The position numbers and the translations under genes are program-made. 64,000 nucleotides of DNA, taken from the NCBI GenBank assembly GCA_047602295.1, contig JASGHP010000001.1:1550001-1614000 (forward strand), written 5' to 3'. Positions 33,736 to 43,006 of this stretch are shown here, one piece after another (positions within the stretch are counted from its first letter, which is position 1; every line of letters starts with the position of its first letter). Below the pieces are notes generated by a model. The model did not search any database. It saw only the letters and a list, made by a program, of their open reading frames with translations, and was not told where the DNA came from. This DNA is from JACMLD01 sp047602295 (lineage in GTDB: Bacteria > Bacteroidota > Bacteroidia > Chitinophagales > Chitinophagaceae).

Positions 33736-33935
33736 CAGTTCATAGTTCGAAGTTCATAGTTCGTGGTTCTTTCTCGGCTAAAGATCTGTTTTTGCTAACT
33801 GCTTCAAAACGAATAAAAAACTGCTCTTGTTGAATTCTGGTAGACTTAAACGATAATTTTCCCCAATCATGATCTACGAACTTCCGAACTCTCAAACCAA
33901 GAACTATTAACTTTCCTGAACTGAGAACTATATTT
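33736..33935. repeat. GAACTAT-word inverted repeat between engB and ubiE
   Basis: The left arm (33737-33768) repeats GTTCATAGTTCG. The right arm (about 33876-33931) repeats its complement in variants (CGAACTTCCGAACTC, AAGAACTATTAAC, GAACTGAGAACTAT). The right arm abuts the ubiE promoter. Confidence 0.65.
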
Positions 33936-33936
33936 G
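33929..33936 (+). promoter_or_regulatory. -7 box of ubiE, near-leaderless message
   Basis: TATATTTG matches TAnnTTTG and ends seven bases before the ATG 33944. If used, transcription would begin within a few bases of the start codon. Confidence 0.5.
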
Positions 33937-33943
33937 CATTCCC

Positions 33944-34708
33944 ATGAGCAACAGCCTTCCGCACGATACCATTGTTCCGTTTAAAGACTCTGAAAAATCC
34001 AAAAAGCAGCAGGTGGCCGGCATGTTCGACCAGATAGCCTTCCGCTACGACTTTCTGAATCGTTTCCTCAGCGGGGGCATCGATATTTACTGGCGGAAAC
34101 GTGCCATAAAAGAGCTGGCTGCGCTTCATCCCCAAAAAATGCTGGACGTGGCCACCGGCACTGCAGATGTGGCTATCATGACCTATAAATTTTTGAAACC
34201 GCAAACAATTATTGGCATAGATATTTCAGAAGGGATGCTGCAATTGGGCCGAAAAAAAGTGGCTAATTTGTTGTTAAATAACCACATAGAGCTACAGCAG
34301 GGGGATAGTGAGGCAATAAATTTTCCAGATAATACGTTTGATGCTATAACCGTGGCTTTTGGGGTGCGCAATTTTGAAAACCTGCGCAAGGGATTGACTG
34401 AAATGAAGCGTGTGCTTAAGCCCGGCGGCAAGCTGGTAGTCCTTGAATTCAGCAGGCCAAAACAAGGGGTGGTAAAAGCGTTTTACAATTTGTACATGCG
34501 CATTGTTACCCCGGGTATTGGCAAACTGGTTTCAAAAAACCGCGAAGCCTATCAATATTTAAATGATTCGGTACAAAAATTTCCTGAGGGAAATGATTTT
34601 ATCACTATAATGAATGATGTTGGATACACTGCTACCTATTTAAAAAAACTTACAGGAGGAATATGTACCATTTATTGCGGTTCAAAAAACAGCGATCCGG
34701 CATTGTAG
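33944..34708 (+). CDS. ubiE: Demethylmenaquinone methyltransferase
   Basis: A 254-residue SAM-dependent enzyme for the last step of menaquinone synthesis (C-methylation of demethylmenaquinone). Family signatures are KSKKQQVAGMFDQIAFRYDF (about 17-36), FLSGGIDIYWRKRAI, motif I MLDVATGTADVAIM and the UbiE signature TVAFGVRNFENLRKGLTEM (about 137-155). LKPGGKLVVLEFSRP is also present. The downstream porT gene overlaps the 3' end by 46 bases, so expression is probably coupled. ubiE next to porT is a known arrangement in Bacteroidota. Confidence 0.97.
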   Translation: MSNSLPHDTIVPFKDSEKSKKQQVAGMFDQIAFRYDFLNRFLSGGIDIYWRKRAIKELAALHPQKMLDVATGTADVAIMTYKFLKPQTIIGIDISEGMLQLGRKKVANLLLNNHIELQQGDSEAINFPDNTFDAITVAFGVRNFENLRKGLTEMKRVLKPGGKLVVLEFSRPKQGVVKAFYNLYMRIVTPGIGKLVSKNREAYQYLNDSVQKFPEGNDFITIMNDVGYTATYLKKLTGGICTIYCGSKNSDPAL

Positions 34709-35400
34709 CAGTGTTTTTTTTATTGTCTTCTTTTTCTTCTTTCGCACAATTGAGAGACGCCATCAACCTGCCCGATAATGATGATAAAGCATACCATATT
34801 GGTATTGTGGTAATGGGCGTTAGCAGCCGTTTTCAAATCAGCCAGCATCCGCAATTTTTAAAAAGCGATACCGTATTAGGCGTAGTTCCAGAAAATACCA
34901 TCGGACTTGGTATTGGCGGTATGCACACATTTAAAATTGGCAATCACTGGGATGCCAGGATTGTATTTCCTCAATTGCTTTTTGCCAACAAGGCCATCAC
35001 TTATTATCTGAAATATCCGCAAAGTGGCGAAAGTGCTATCACTAAAAAAAATGTGGAATCAATTTTATTGGGTGTGCCTGTACAAATAAAATATAAAAGC
35101 GATCGCATCAATAACTTTCGTGTGTATATGATGGCAGGCGGCAAATGGGAGACAGATTTGTCTTCTAAAGCACGTGCAAAAAATGCAGAAGACCTTGTAA
35201 AACTTAAAAGCTCCGATTGGGGTATAGAAGCCGGCATTGGGTTCAATTTTTATATGCGCTACTTCGTGCTTTCACCAGAAATAAAGATCAGCAACGGCAT
35301 CAGCAATGTGCACAGCCGCGATCCAAGTCTTAAATTCTCCAATGTAATAGATAAAATACAATCACGCCAGATTGTATTCTCACTCATTTTTGAAGGATAA
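34663..35400 (+). CDS. porT: Type IX secretion/gliding outer-membrane protein PorT
   Basis: A 245-residue outer-membrane barrel protein of the PorT family, required for the type IX secretion system. Signal region LRFKKQRSGIVAVFFLLSSF with SSFAQ; the ATG 34663 lies inside ubiE (46-base overlap). Body strands include YHIGIVVMGVSSRFQISQHP, ILLGVPVQIKYKSDRINN and VYMMAGGKWETDLSS. The SPEIKISNGISNVHSRD region is typical. The gene order fits the family. Two substrates with T9SS tails are encoded nearby (8454, 30723). Confidence 0.9.
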   Translation: MYHLLRFKKQRSGIVAVFFLLSSFSSFAQLRDAINLPDNDDKAYHIGIVVMGVSSRFQISQHPQFLKSDTVLGVVPENTIGLGIGGMHTFKIGNHWDARIVFPQLLFANKAITYYLKYPQSGESAITKKNVESILLGVPVQIKYKSDRINNFRVYMMAGGKWETDLSSKARAKNAEDLVKLKSSDWGIEAGIGFNFYMRYFVLSPEIKISNGISNVHSRDPSLKFSNVIDKIQSRQIVFSLIFEG

Positions 35401-35425
35401 ATTTTTATTAGCCAGCAATAGTAAT

Positions 35426-35459
35426 GCTATTCAGCTTTTGTTGTGTCACTCACTTGTAC
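35426..35459 (+). repeat. Dispersed GTTGTRTYACTCMCTTGTAC motif, copy 2
   Basis: GCTATTCAGC, four bases, then GTTGTGTCACTCACTTGTAC. The copy at 52550-52582 shares the GCTATTCAGC prefix, showing that the repeat unit is longer than the 20-base core. Confidence 0.6.
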
Positions 35460-35689
35460 AGTAAGGTATTACTGAGCGGCTTCTGTGCGTAAGCCTTATT
35501 TTATTCAGTTTGCACTAATGGTGGCTTTTTAGCTCCTCTTTTGCCTGGGGGACTAACCAGATATTCCCGAATTATTTTTGAAAAAGACGAACAATTGTTT
35601 TCATCTTTTGTCTTAGCCGAATGAAATAAACTCCGGGCTATTTGTGTAAACATTATAGCCATCGCATCTTAACTCCACAAACCTTTTAC

Positions 35690-37282
35690 ATGAAAAGAAT
35701 TATACTCTTTGCTGCATCACTGTGCATGCTATTAACTGCTTGCCAACAAACAGGCAAAAAGCTAAATTCTCTCTTAAACAAAAGCCTGTTGCCTTCCCAG
35801 GTTTTTACAATAAACATAGATAGGGATACCACACTTAAAACTGCCAATGGCGCTTTTATCAGCATTCCGCAAGGTGCACTTAGCGGTGTAGACGGCGCTA
35901 CCGTTCAGCTTGAACTAAAAGAAGCTTATACAATTGAGCAGATAGTGAAAGCCGGTCTTACTACCCAAAGCAATGGGCAGCCACTCAGCAGTGGCGGCAT
36001 GATTTATATAAATGCAATTGGAGGAAAACCCATAAAAATAGCGAAGGCGCTTTCCATAAAAATACCCACGCCTTCGCTTGATAAAAGAATGCAGCTTTTT
36101 AAAGGTGATACAGATAGGAACGGAAATATCAACTGGGTAAAGCCAGAAAGTCTACCTGCTAATGCGCAGGCAAATACATTTAATGTTGGAAAAGCTCTCT
36201 TTTCAAACAATTGTGCCAGTTGTCATAGTATAGGTAAAGACGGAACAGGGCCGGATTTGGCACACATTCTCGCAAGAACTCCAGATAAAAAGCAACTTTA
36301 CGCATTTACAAGAAATAGCCAATTGGCAATGACTCATACTGAAGATCCTTACTATCGTTGTTTATGGTATAGCCGTGGGAAATCCGCCATGAATACTTTT
36401 GACGCACTTACTGATCAGGATCTTGACGATCTTTATGGATACATAGAAAATGAATCTAAGGTGCGGGGTTTAGCAATGCCTCAAGATAATATCAGACCTT
36501 TTATTGATAGTTGTATTAAATACTGGAACATAAAAACCAGATTGGAAGAAATGAAAGGGAAGCTTAGTGCTGAAAAGATGAGTATGGTATTACAAGAATA
36601 TAATTTTGCAGAACCTTCCCTAATAACTCCAATTGATACAACTGTTCCTCCAATTCAGCCATTACCCTCAAGCGTAAACAAAGTATTCCCAATTTACAAT
36701 GAGTCATTGTATTACCAATTCAACATTGATACTTTTGGTTGGTTCAATATTGATCATTTGCTTGATGATTCAGAGGCAGTTGAAAGTAACTTAACTGTTC
36801 GGATAATTGGAGAGTATAAACAGAATATCAATCTGTACCTGGCTATTCCTGCAAAGAAAATCTTTACAGATGGAGGATTGTTAGAAGGGAAAGCTGATGT
36901 TTATGGTTTTTATTCTACTGATGGTAAAATTCGTTTGCCACTTAATACCAAGGCATACATTTTTGCTGTAGGAGAGTATGAAGACAAAATAATTTATGCA
37001 AAGAAAGAATTTAAAACAGCTACAAGTCAGGATTTTGAAATGAGTTTATCTATTGTAACAAAGGATTTCTTTAATGCTTCCATAAAAGAATTAGGCCTGT
37101 CTGATTTAAAATTTTCTGCCCAGGATACAAAAAATGCAGACACACTTCGGAAGGTGATTAAAGATTTAAAAGATGTAGAAAAATTAAAGCCGCAACATTG
37201 CGATTGTAATTGTATTAATAATAACGAAAAGGATTATTATTATCCAGAAACTGACACCTCCTATAGTGTTCCTAAAAAATAA
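35690..37282 (+). CDS. Cytochrome c-containing lipoprotein
   Basis: A 530-residue protein with a lipobox in MKRIILFAASLCMLLTACQQ (Cys18), so it is a lipoprotein of the periplasm or outer membrane. Residues about 25-150 are beta-rich (GAFISIPQGALSGVDGATVQ). A single heme c site NNCASCHSIG lies near residue 174, followed by GPDLAHI and a likely axial Met in SAMNTFDALT. The C-terminal 230 residues show no known domain and end in a cysteine cluster (HCDCNCINNNE). The single-domain cytochrome inside a much larger lipoprotein is unusual and suggests a redox partner role. The TTG-initiated extension from 35642 has no features. Function unknown. Confidence 0.8.
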   Translation: MKRIILFAASLCMLLTACQQTGKKLNSLLNKSLLPSQVFTINIDRDTTLKTANGAFISIPQGALSGVDGATVQLELKEAYTIEQIVKAGLTTQSNGQPLSSGGMIYINAIGGKPIKIAKALSIKIPTPSLDKRMQLFKGDTDRNGNINWVKPESLPANAQANTFNVGKALFSNNCASCHSIGKDGTGPDLAHILARTPDKKQLYAFTRNSQLAMTHTEDPYYRCLWYSRGKSAMNTFDALTDQDLDDLYGYIENESKVRGLAMPQDNIRPFIDSCIKYWNIKTRLEEMKGKLSAEKMSMVLQEYNFAEPSLITPIDTTVPPIQPLPSSVNKVFPIYNESLYYQFNIDTFGWFNIDHLLDDSEAVESNLTVRIIGEYKQNINLYLAIPAKKIFTDGGLLEGKADVYGFYSTDGKIRLPLNTKAYIFAVGEYEDKIIYAKKEFKTATSQDFEMSLSIVTKDFFNASIKELGLSDLKFSAQDTKNADTLRKVIKDLKDVEKLKPQHCDCNCINNNEKDYYYPETDTSYSVPKK

Positions 37283-37388
37283 AGATGGCCTTATTTCGAT
37301 TGATGAACATTTAAGCACGGTGGGTTATCAAAAGTATTTGATTGTTCAGCTGGCTTGTAAAGTAGTATTGCCAGAACTTAGCATTACT

Positions 37389-39647
37389 TTATTTTTTCTT
37401 TTTTCCATCAGATTTCTCAACCACCCCCAATTGATCTTTCAAAAAATTATTCACTTTGGTAAACAGGTTGATGCGGGCGATATTGGCGGCTCCGCTGCTG
37501 CTGATATTGTGCGCAAAGTCCGGGAAGAAATATTGATCAAATTGTTTATTGGCATTTATCAGCTCACGGCTTAGTTCCATAGAGTTTTGTATTTGCACAT
37601 TGTCGTCTGCGCTGCCATGCACCAGTAAAAGGCCGCCTGTGTAGCTGTTTACAAAATTTACGGGAGAAGCAGCCTTATATCCATCAGGGTTTTCTGCAGG
37701 CAATTGCAAAAGCCTTTCTGCATATACGTTGTCGTAAAAACGCCAGTTGGTTACAGGTGCTATGGCCACTGTTGCTTTAAACTGGCCAGCATATTTGGTA
37801 GCGGCAAGCGAAGCAAGATAGCCACCATAACTCCAACCCATAAGCGCAGTATTATCTGGGTCTGCATTCATGTTATCTGCCAGGTATTTTTTCAGAGCAA
37901 TAATATCCTGCATTTCTGTATCGCCGGGTTTTTTGTAAGTAGTTTTTCTAAAAGCTTCTCCACGCCCGGGTGTGCCTTTAGGATCTATGCAGGCAACCAT
38001 AAAACCCTGGTTGGCAAGCCAACGCATGGTAAGCCCCATTTTATCTGTCCATTCATTTAAGGCTTCCTGTTTTGTGTTGCCACCGTACACATAGATAATA
38101 GTAGGTAGTTTTTTATTGCTTGCAGTTGCAGGTTTTATTACCCAGCCATTGTAGGTAGTGTCTTTATACGAAAAGCTGAAGTTCTCTGCTGAAGGTATTT
38201 CAAATTCTGCCAGGTGTTGCTGCAATAGAATATTTTGAATCAGTTTATCATGCAATGGCTTGCCGGCACTGCTATACATCTGGTAATGCGGTGGCTGGTT
38301 AATGGAAGAATAGCCATCAAAGAAATATTTGAAATTATCCGTAAGCTGCACTTCATGCACGCCATTGTTATCTGTAAGGCGGTGTACATTTTTTCCATCC
38401 AGCCCGCATTTGTATAAATGTGCTTCTCTAACAGAAGACTCATTGGCCATAAAATATATTTCGCCATTTTGTTCGTCAACCCCTTCCAGGCTTAGCACCT
38501 CCCATTTTCCATCAGTTAATTGTTTAGGCTGGTAAGTATTCATAGGCACTTCATACAAATGCGTATAGCCATCTTTTTCGCTAAGCCAGATAAAAGAATT
38601 TTTTGTTTGCAGGAAGAAAATGTTATTGGGAAATACGCGTACATAATTTTTGCTCTCTTCGCTATAAACCGGCGGCAGGGCATTGCCATTACGCACATTA
38701 ATTTTCAATACATCCAGTTTTGTTTGCGGACGATTAAGTCTTTGCACCCATAAAGCGTTACCATCATTTTGCCATTGTATGCCGGTAATGTACTGATTGG
38801 GATTAACGCCCACATCGGCTTTGGTTAGCACTTTATTTTTCAGGTTATAAATAAATACCTGCACTTCTGGTATGGCTTCTCCTGCTTTAGGATATCGCTG
38901 GTTAGTGATTTCAGGATATATCCTTCCATCGTACATGGTTATCGGGTATTGCTGCACTATGCTTTCATTAAAACGCAAAAAGGCGATGCTTTCTCCATCA
39001 GGGCTCCATTGATAAGCCTGTCCCATGCCAAAGCCTTTTTCATAAAGGCCATCTACCAAACCATTCAGGTATTTGCCCGGTGAGCCGTCAGACGTAATAG
39101 GGTATAGTTGATCTGTATTTAAATCCCTTACATAAAGATTGCCATCGCGAATAAAGGCAAGCTTTTTATCGTCTGGCGAAAAACTGGCGTAACTCTGTTT
39201 GCCATCTGCAGATACAGGTTTCAGCGTTCTTTTTAACCTGTCCCAGATAAAATTGAATTCTTTAGTTGAGTTATAATACAACGGCTCTATCTGGGTTTTA
39301 ATCAGCAGCTTTGAATCATTGTGCGAAAATTCGAAGTCTTCAAAAAATGTAAACGTGATAGGCAGTGAATCTTTATCTGTTTTAATCTGGTTAGAAAAAA
39401 CGGTATCAGCCAGGCGGCCGGTTTCAAAATCAAGCGCTATAATAATTTCGCTGTTGGTGTTTTTGTTGGCAAAAATATAAGCAATGGAATCTCCTGTATG
39501 CGTAATGTGTACCCGTAGTTTTTGTGCTTCAAGGTAATTGCCACCCCAGATGGCTTCCAAACTCAGCTTCTTCTTTTCAGCAGGTTTTGCCTGGCCCCAG
39601 GCGGCCACATTTGCCATCACTAATATTAATACAACCAGTCTTTTCAT
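37389..39647 (-). CDS. S9 family prolyl oligopeptidase / dipeptidyl peptidase IV-like
   Basis: A 752-residue secreted serine peptidase. Signal MKRLVVLILVMANVAAWGQ. An N-terminal beta-propeller (about 40-480) includes DPP-IV-type blocks such as FSPDDKKLAFIRDGNLYVRD. The alpha/beta hydrolase catalytic domain has the nucleophile GWSYGGYLA (Ser about 604), Asp in HGSADDNV (about 678) and His in DFAHNISSSG (about 713). The Lys-rich C-terminal tail (KKKK) is charged. Bacteroidota DPP-IV homologues remove X-Pro dipeptides from peptides in the periplasm. The type of propeller and order of triad support S9B. Confidence 0.93.
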   Translation of the reverse strand: MKRLVVLILVMANVAAWGQAKPAEKKKLSLEAIWGGNYLEAQKLRVHITHTGDSIAYIFANKNTNSEIIIALDFETGRLADTVFSNQIKTDKDSLPITFTFFEDFEFSHNDSKLLIKTQIEPLYYNSTKEFNFIWDRLKRTLKPVSADGKQSYASFSPDDKKLAFIRDGNLYVRDLNTDQLYPITSDGSPGKYLNGLVDGLYEKGFGMGQAYQWSPDGESIAFLRFNESIVQQYPITMYDGRIYPEITNQRYPKAGEAIPEVQVFIYNLKNKVLTKADVGVNPNQYITGIQWQNDGNALWVQRLNRPQTKLDVLKINVRNGNALPPVYSEESKNYVRVFPNNIFFLQTKNSFIWLSEKDGYTHLYEVPMNTYQPKQLTDGKWEVLSLEGVDEQNGEIYFMANESSVREAHLYKCGLDGKNVHRLTDNNGVHEVQLTDNFKYFFDGYSSINQPPHYQMYSSAGKPLHDKLIQNILLQQHLAEFEIPSAENFSFSYKDTTYNGWVIKPATASNKKLPTIIYVYGGNTKQEALNEWTDKMGLTMRWLANQGFMVACIDPKGTPGRGEAFRKTTYKKPGDTEMQDIIALKKYLADNMNADPDNTALMGWSYGGYLASLAATKYAGQFKATVAIAPVTNWRFYDNVYAERLLQLPAENPDGYKAASPVNFVNSYTGGLLLVHGSADDNVQIQNSMELSRELINANKQFDQYFFPDFAHNISSSGAANIARINLFTKVNNFLKDQLGVVEKSDGKKKK

Positions 39648-39785
39648 AACAGTGCTTCTAAAATAAATTTATCAATACTCACTTCTACTGCACAAGTGCC
39701 ACATTAACGCTGCAATCTTACGCAACATATATGTATCAACTTGCATTTTAGTTGTTTCTACGTAGTTTCTTGACCGAAATTATTA

Positions 39786-41459
39786 TTAGTAGTCATATTC
39801 TCTGCGGAACATGTTTAAGCGTAGCCCCAGGCTGAACAAAGTGGTTTTTGAGGCCAGTTGCGGTGCTGCGGGTACGCTTAGTTTACGGTACATGATGGAG
39901 GCATCTATAAACAGGTTTTCCAGTACTTCATAACCTATCCATAATGATGCATTGGCGCCCGTGCTTTTTACGCCGTTGCCGGTTTTATAGCCATATTCCA
40001 TGGCCCTGTAGGTATTGGGTATAAAGATATTGCTGCCGAAATCTGAATTAGCGGTATCCAGGCCTTGGCGCCATACAATCAGTTTTGCCTGCACATTCCA
40101 TTTAGGTGCCGGCTGATAGCGTATAATGCCGATGGCCTCTGTAAAATTGGCTCCCAGCGGATGTGCCAATGGTTGATTGTAGTGGCTGTAGTTGGCTACA
40201 GAATCATAATGAGAATACGTAAACGGACGCACATAATTAATCTCGCCCTGCAAATCGAAGTTCTTTATTTTGAAAGCATCGATATATTTAAAACCGGCTT
40301 GTATACCCTGTTTGTTGCCCCACCATCCGTTGCCGGCTTTTATTTCGCTTAACTTAAATTCATCAAACATTATCTGGCTATACAATTGCAGTGTGTGGGC
40401 AATATTAATTTTGAAATTAAAGCCTACGTTCGCATTGTCCGGACTGCCGTTTTGCTGCTCTGCAGAGCGTAAAAATATAATAGGGTTGAGGTAGCTGAAT
40501 TCATAATGATTTTCCCTTCCAAAAATAATCGATTCAAACAAGCCTATATTCAGCCATTTGGTAGCCTGCAGGCTAAGGTGGTGCATGCTGGCGTATTTCT
40601 TTGGCAGCAATACGTTGCCGGGGCTACTGCCCCTTGACAATTCCATGAACAGGTTCTGGTAATTAAGTTTCCAGATATGCGTATTTAGTTTTAAGAAGAG
40701 ATAATTAGTACTAAAATCACTCAGGAACAAACTGCGATAACCATCGCCAATAAAATTTCTATCGTACCCAAATTGTACATTAATATATTTAGTAGCGTTG
40801 AAGTGGATAGAGCCGCGTGCATCAAAATAATCATAGCCGGTTGTCTTAAACGGTTTGTAAAAACCGGCACCTGGCACAGCACTAAACTTCTGTTCCCATT
40901 GCCGTACAAAATGCGGTGTGCGTTCCTGGTTATCGGTAGCATAAAAATCGAAACCAATTTTGCGGGCTATTAATCCTCGAAAAGTGACTCCCTTGCTATT
41001 GAGATAAGTATGCTGGCTTACATCGCCACTTTCCCTGCCCTGTATTTGTTGTATTACCGGGTTGATGGCAAGAAAAAAATCTTTCTGATTGACCTGTAAA
41101 AAATCTCCTTTGGTTTTATAAAAGGCTTTAAGTATTGGTTTTTTGCTTTGAAAAGAACCGAGATCGCCTGTTACCCATTCGCTGCTGTTCATCAACGCAT
41201 CGCGCATATTGTATAAATCCATCGGGGTAAAAAGGCTGGTATCTTTTCCGTAGGCCCGCTCTATACCTTCTACCATTGTTTTGCGCAGGTAAGGTTTGAT
41301 GGTAGAAAAGCCAAGTGAAGAGTCATTCATCAGCTTAATATCCATCCTGTTTAGCAACCAGTTTTCTTTGGCATTCTGGGGCAGGTTTACAGATTGGGCA
41401 AAAGCCATTGCGGGAATAATAAAAATAAGCCAGCTTAGCGTGGTTTTTTTAAATTGCAT
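39786..41459 (-). CDS. Wzi/RemB-like outer-membrane beta-barrel protein
   Basis: A 557-residue protein with signal MQFKKTTLSWLIFIIPAMAF. An N-terminal helical domain (NWLLNRMDIKLMNDSSLGFS, ALMNSSEWVTGD) is followed by a large barrel with strands such as YINVQFGYDRNFIGDGYRSL, the motif resembling the capsule-assembly Wzi family and the gliding protein RemB of Bacteroidota. The last strand is SLGLRLNMF. It is divergent from pyrC with 40 bp between the start codons. Localisation well supported, role in capsule or motility inferred. Confidence 0.75.
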   Translation of the reverse strand: MQFKKTTLSWLIFIIPAMAFAQSVNLPQNAKENWLLNRMDIKLMNDSSLGFSTIKPYLRKTMVEGIERAYGKDTSLFTPMDLYNMRDALMNSSEWVTGDLGSFQSKKPILKAFYKTKGDFLQVNQKDFFLAINPVIQQIQGRESGDVSQHTYLNSKGVTFRGLIARKIGFDFYATDNQERTPHFVRQWEQKFSAVPGAGFYKPFKTTGYDYFDARGSIHFNATKYINVQFGYDRNFIGDGYRSLFLSDFSTNYLFLKLNTHIWKLNYQNLFMELSRGSSPGNVLLPKKYASMHHLSLQATKWLNIGLFESIIFGRENHYEFSYLNPIIFLRSAEQQNGSPDNANVGFNFKINIAHTLQLYSQIMFDEFKLSEIKAGNGWWGNKQGIQAGFKYIDAFKIKNFDLQGEINYVRPFTYSHYDSVANYSHYNQPLAHPLGANFTEAIGIIRYQPAPKWNVQAKLIVWRQGLDTANSDFGSNIFIPNTYRAMEYGYKTGNGVKSTGANASLWIGYEVLENLFIDASIMYRKLSVPAAPQLASKTTLFSLGLRLNMFRREYDY

Positions 41460-41499
41460 GCAATAGTTGTTTTAAGAGGATAAGCATTATACTTTTTAT

Positions 41500-42843
41500 A
41501 TGACACAAAAATATTTGATTAAGAATATTTCGATCGTGAACGAAGGTAAGGTAATGAGCCGGGATGTATTCATCAAAAACGGACGCATTAGCCAAATAGC
41601 AGACAATATAAATACCAATGAAGCTGCAATAGAAATAAACGGAGAAGGAAAATTTCTATTGCCTGGCGCTATAGATGACCAGGTGCATTTCAGAGAACCG
41701 GGCTTAACACATAAAGCAAATATTTATACTGAGTCGAAAGCTGCAGTGGCTGGTGGTGTAACATCTTTTATGGAGATGCCAAACACAGTGCCACCCGTAT
41801 TTACGCAAGCATTGTTAGAGGATAAATATGAGATTGCACGTAATACGTCTTTGGGCAATTACTCATTTTTTATGGGCACTTCCAATGAAAACACAGACGA
41901 AGCTTTGCGAATAAATGATAAAAAGAAAAATGTATGCGGCATTAAAATATTTATGGGTTCATCTACCGGTGGCTTGCTGGTAGATAGCCCTTTGGCTTTG
42001 GACAAACTTTTTGCTGAAAGCGAAGTGTTGATAGCCACGCATTGTGAGAATGAAAAAATAATCAAAGCAAATTTTGAAAGAATAAAAAAAGAGAAAGGTG
42101 TATTAACGGCCGCAGATCATCCATTGATCCGCGATGAGGAAAATTGTTTTGAGAGTTCTTTCTATGCCGTACAGTTTGCAAAGAAGCACAATACCCGTCT
42201 TCATATTCTGCACATAAGCACAGAAAAAGAATTGCAGTTGTTTACAAACCTAATACCGCTAAAGGATAAGCGCATTACTGCCGAAGTTTGTGTGCACCAC
42301 CTGCATTTTACAGCAGACGATTATGCAGCAAAAGGAAACCTTATTAAATGCAACCCGGCCATAAAAGCGGCATACAACAGGGAAGCATTATGGAAAGCAT
42401 TGCTGGATGACAGGCTGGATGTAATTGCTACCGACCATGCGCCTCATACCTGGGAAGAAAAAAATGAACCTTACGAAAAAGCACATGCCGGCCTGCCTTT
42501 GGTGCAGCACCCGCTTTTATTGATGTTGCATTACGTAAAACAGGGCAGGATAAGCCTGGAAAAAGTGGTGGAGAAAATGAGCCATGCTGTGGCAGAATGT
42601 TTCCAGATAGCCGAACGGGGATATATACGCGAAGGTTATTTTGCCGACCTGGTGATAGTGGACTTGGCACAATCAACCACGGTAACCAAAGAAAATATTT
42701 TGTATAAATGTGGCTGGAGCCCGTTAGAAGGGTTTCAATTTCCGGCTGCCATTACACATACATTTGTTAATGGTCACCTGGTTTATGGAAATGGTATATG
42801 GGACGAATCTAAGAAGGGCGAAAGGCTTTCGTTTGAAAGATAG
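41500..42843 (+). CDS. pyrC: Dihydroorotase
   Basis: A 447-residue amidohydrolase for step three of pyrimidine synthesis (carbamoyl aspartate to dihydroorotate). The zinc motif is DDQVHFREPG (about 57-66, HxR), a likely carbamylated Lys is in CGIKIFMGSSTG, further zinc His in ATHCENE and LHILHISTEK, and the catalytic Asp is in VIATDHAPHT (about 309-318). Size and DxHxRxPG pattern match the class I type common in Bacteroidota. Together with pyrD elsewhere in the window it serves UMP synthesis. Confidence 0.95.
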   Translation: MTQKYLIKNISIVNEGKVMSRDVFIKNGRISQIADNINTNEAAIEINGEGKFLLPGAIDDQVHFREPGLTHKANIYTESKAAVAGGVTSFMEMPNTVPPVFTQALLEDKYEIARNTSLGNYSFFMGTSNENTDEALRINDKKKNVCGIKIFMGSSTGGLLVDSPLALDKLFAESEVLIATHCENEKIIKANFERIKKEKGVLTAADHPLIRDEENCFESSFYAVQFAKKHNTRLHILHISTEKELQLFTNLIPLKDKRITAEVCVHHLHFTADDYAAKGNLIKCNPAIKAAYNREALWKALLDDRLDVIATDHAPHTWEEKNEPYEKAHAGLPLVQHPLLLMLHYVKQGRISLEKVVEKMSHAVAECFQIAERGYIREGYFADLVIVDLAQSTTVTKENILYKCGWSPLEGFQFPAAITHTFVNGHLVYGNGIWDESKKGERLSFER

Positions 42844-43006
42844 TTTTAAGTTGTAAGTGTTAAGTTTTAAGTAAGCTAAAGTCGAAAAACAGCAGGCATT
42901 TTAAGTTGTAGGTGCCAAGCAAATTCTCGCCTGTCACTTATAATTTATCACTAAATGCGAGGAAAGACTTAAAACATACAACTTAACACTTAACACTCAA
43001 AAAGGC
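42842..43006. repeat. TTAAGTTTTAAGT-word inverted repeat between pyrC and the MutS-like gene
   Basis: The left part (42842-42876) consists of TTTTAAGTTGTAAGTGTTAAG-like words. The right part (about 42967-43002) reads ACTTAAAACATACAACTTAA and CACTTAACACTC, its approximate reverse complement. The whole gap is filled by these words; no gene fits. Confidence 0.7.

Noticed and set aside
33740..34204. Minus-strand open frame across the ubiE start
   Set aside because: It runs antisense to ubiE and through repeat DNA; no domain is visible.
37266..37574. Plus-strand open frame at the end of the cytochrome lipoprotein gene
   Set aside because: It lies antisense to the S9 peptidase C-terminus and shows no family features.
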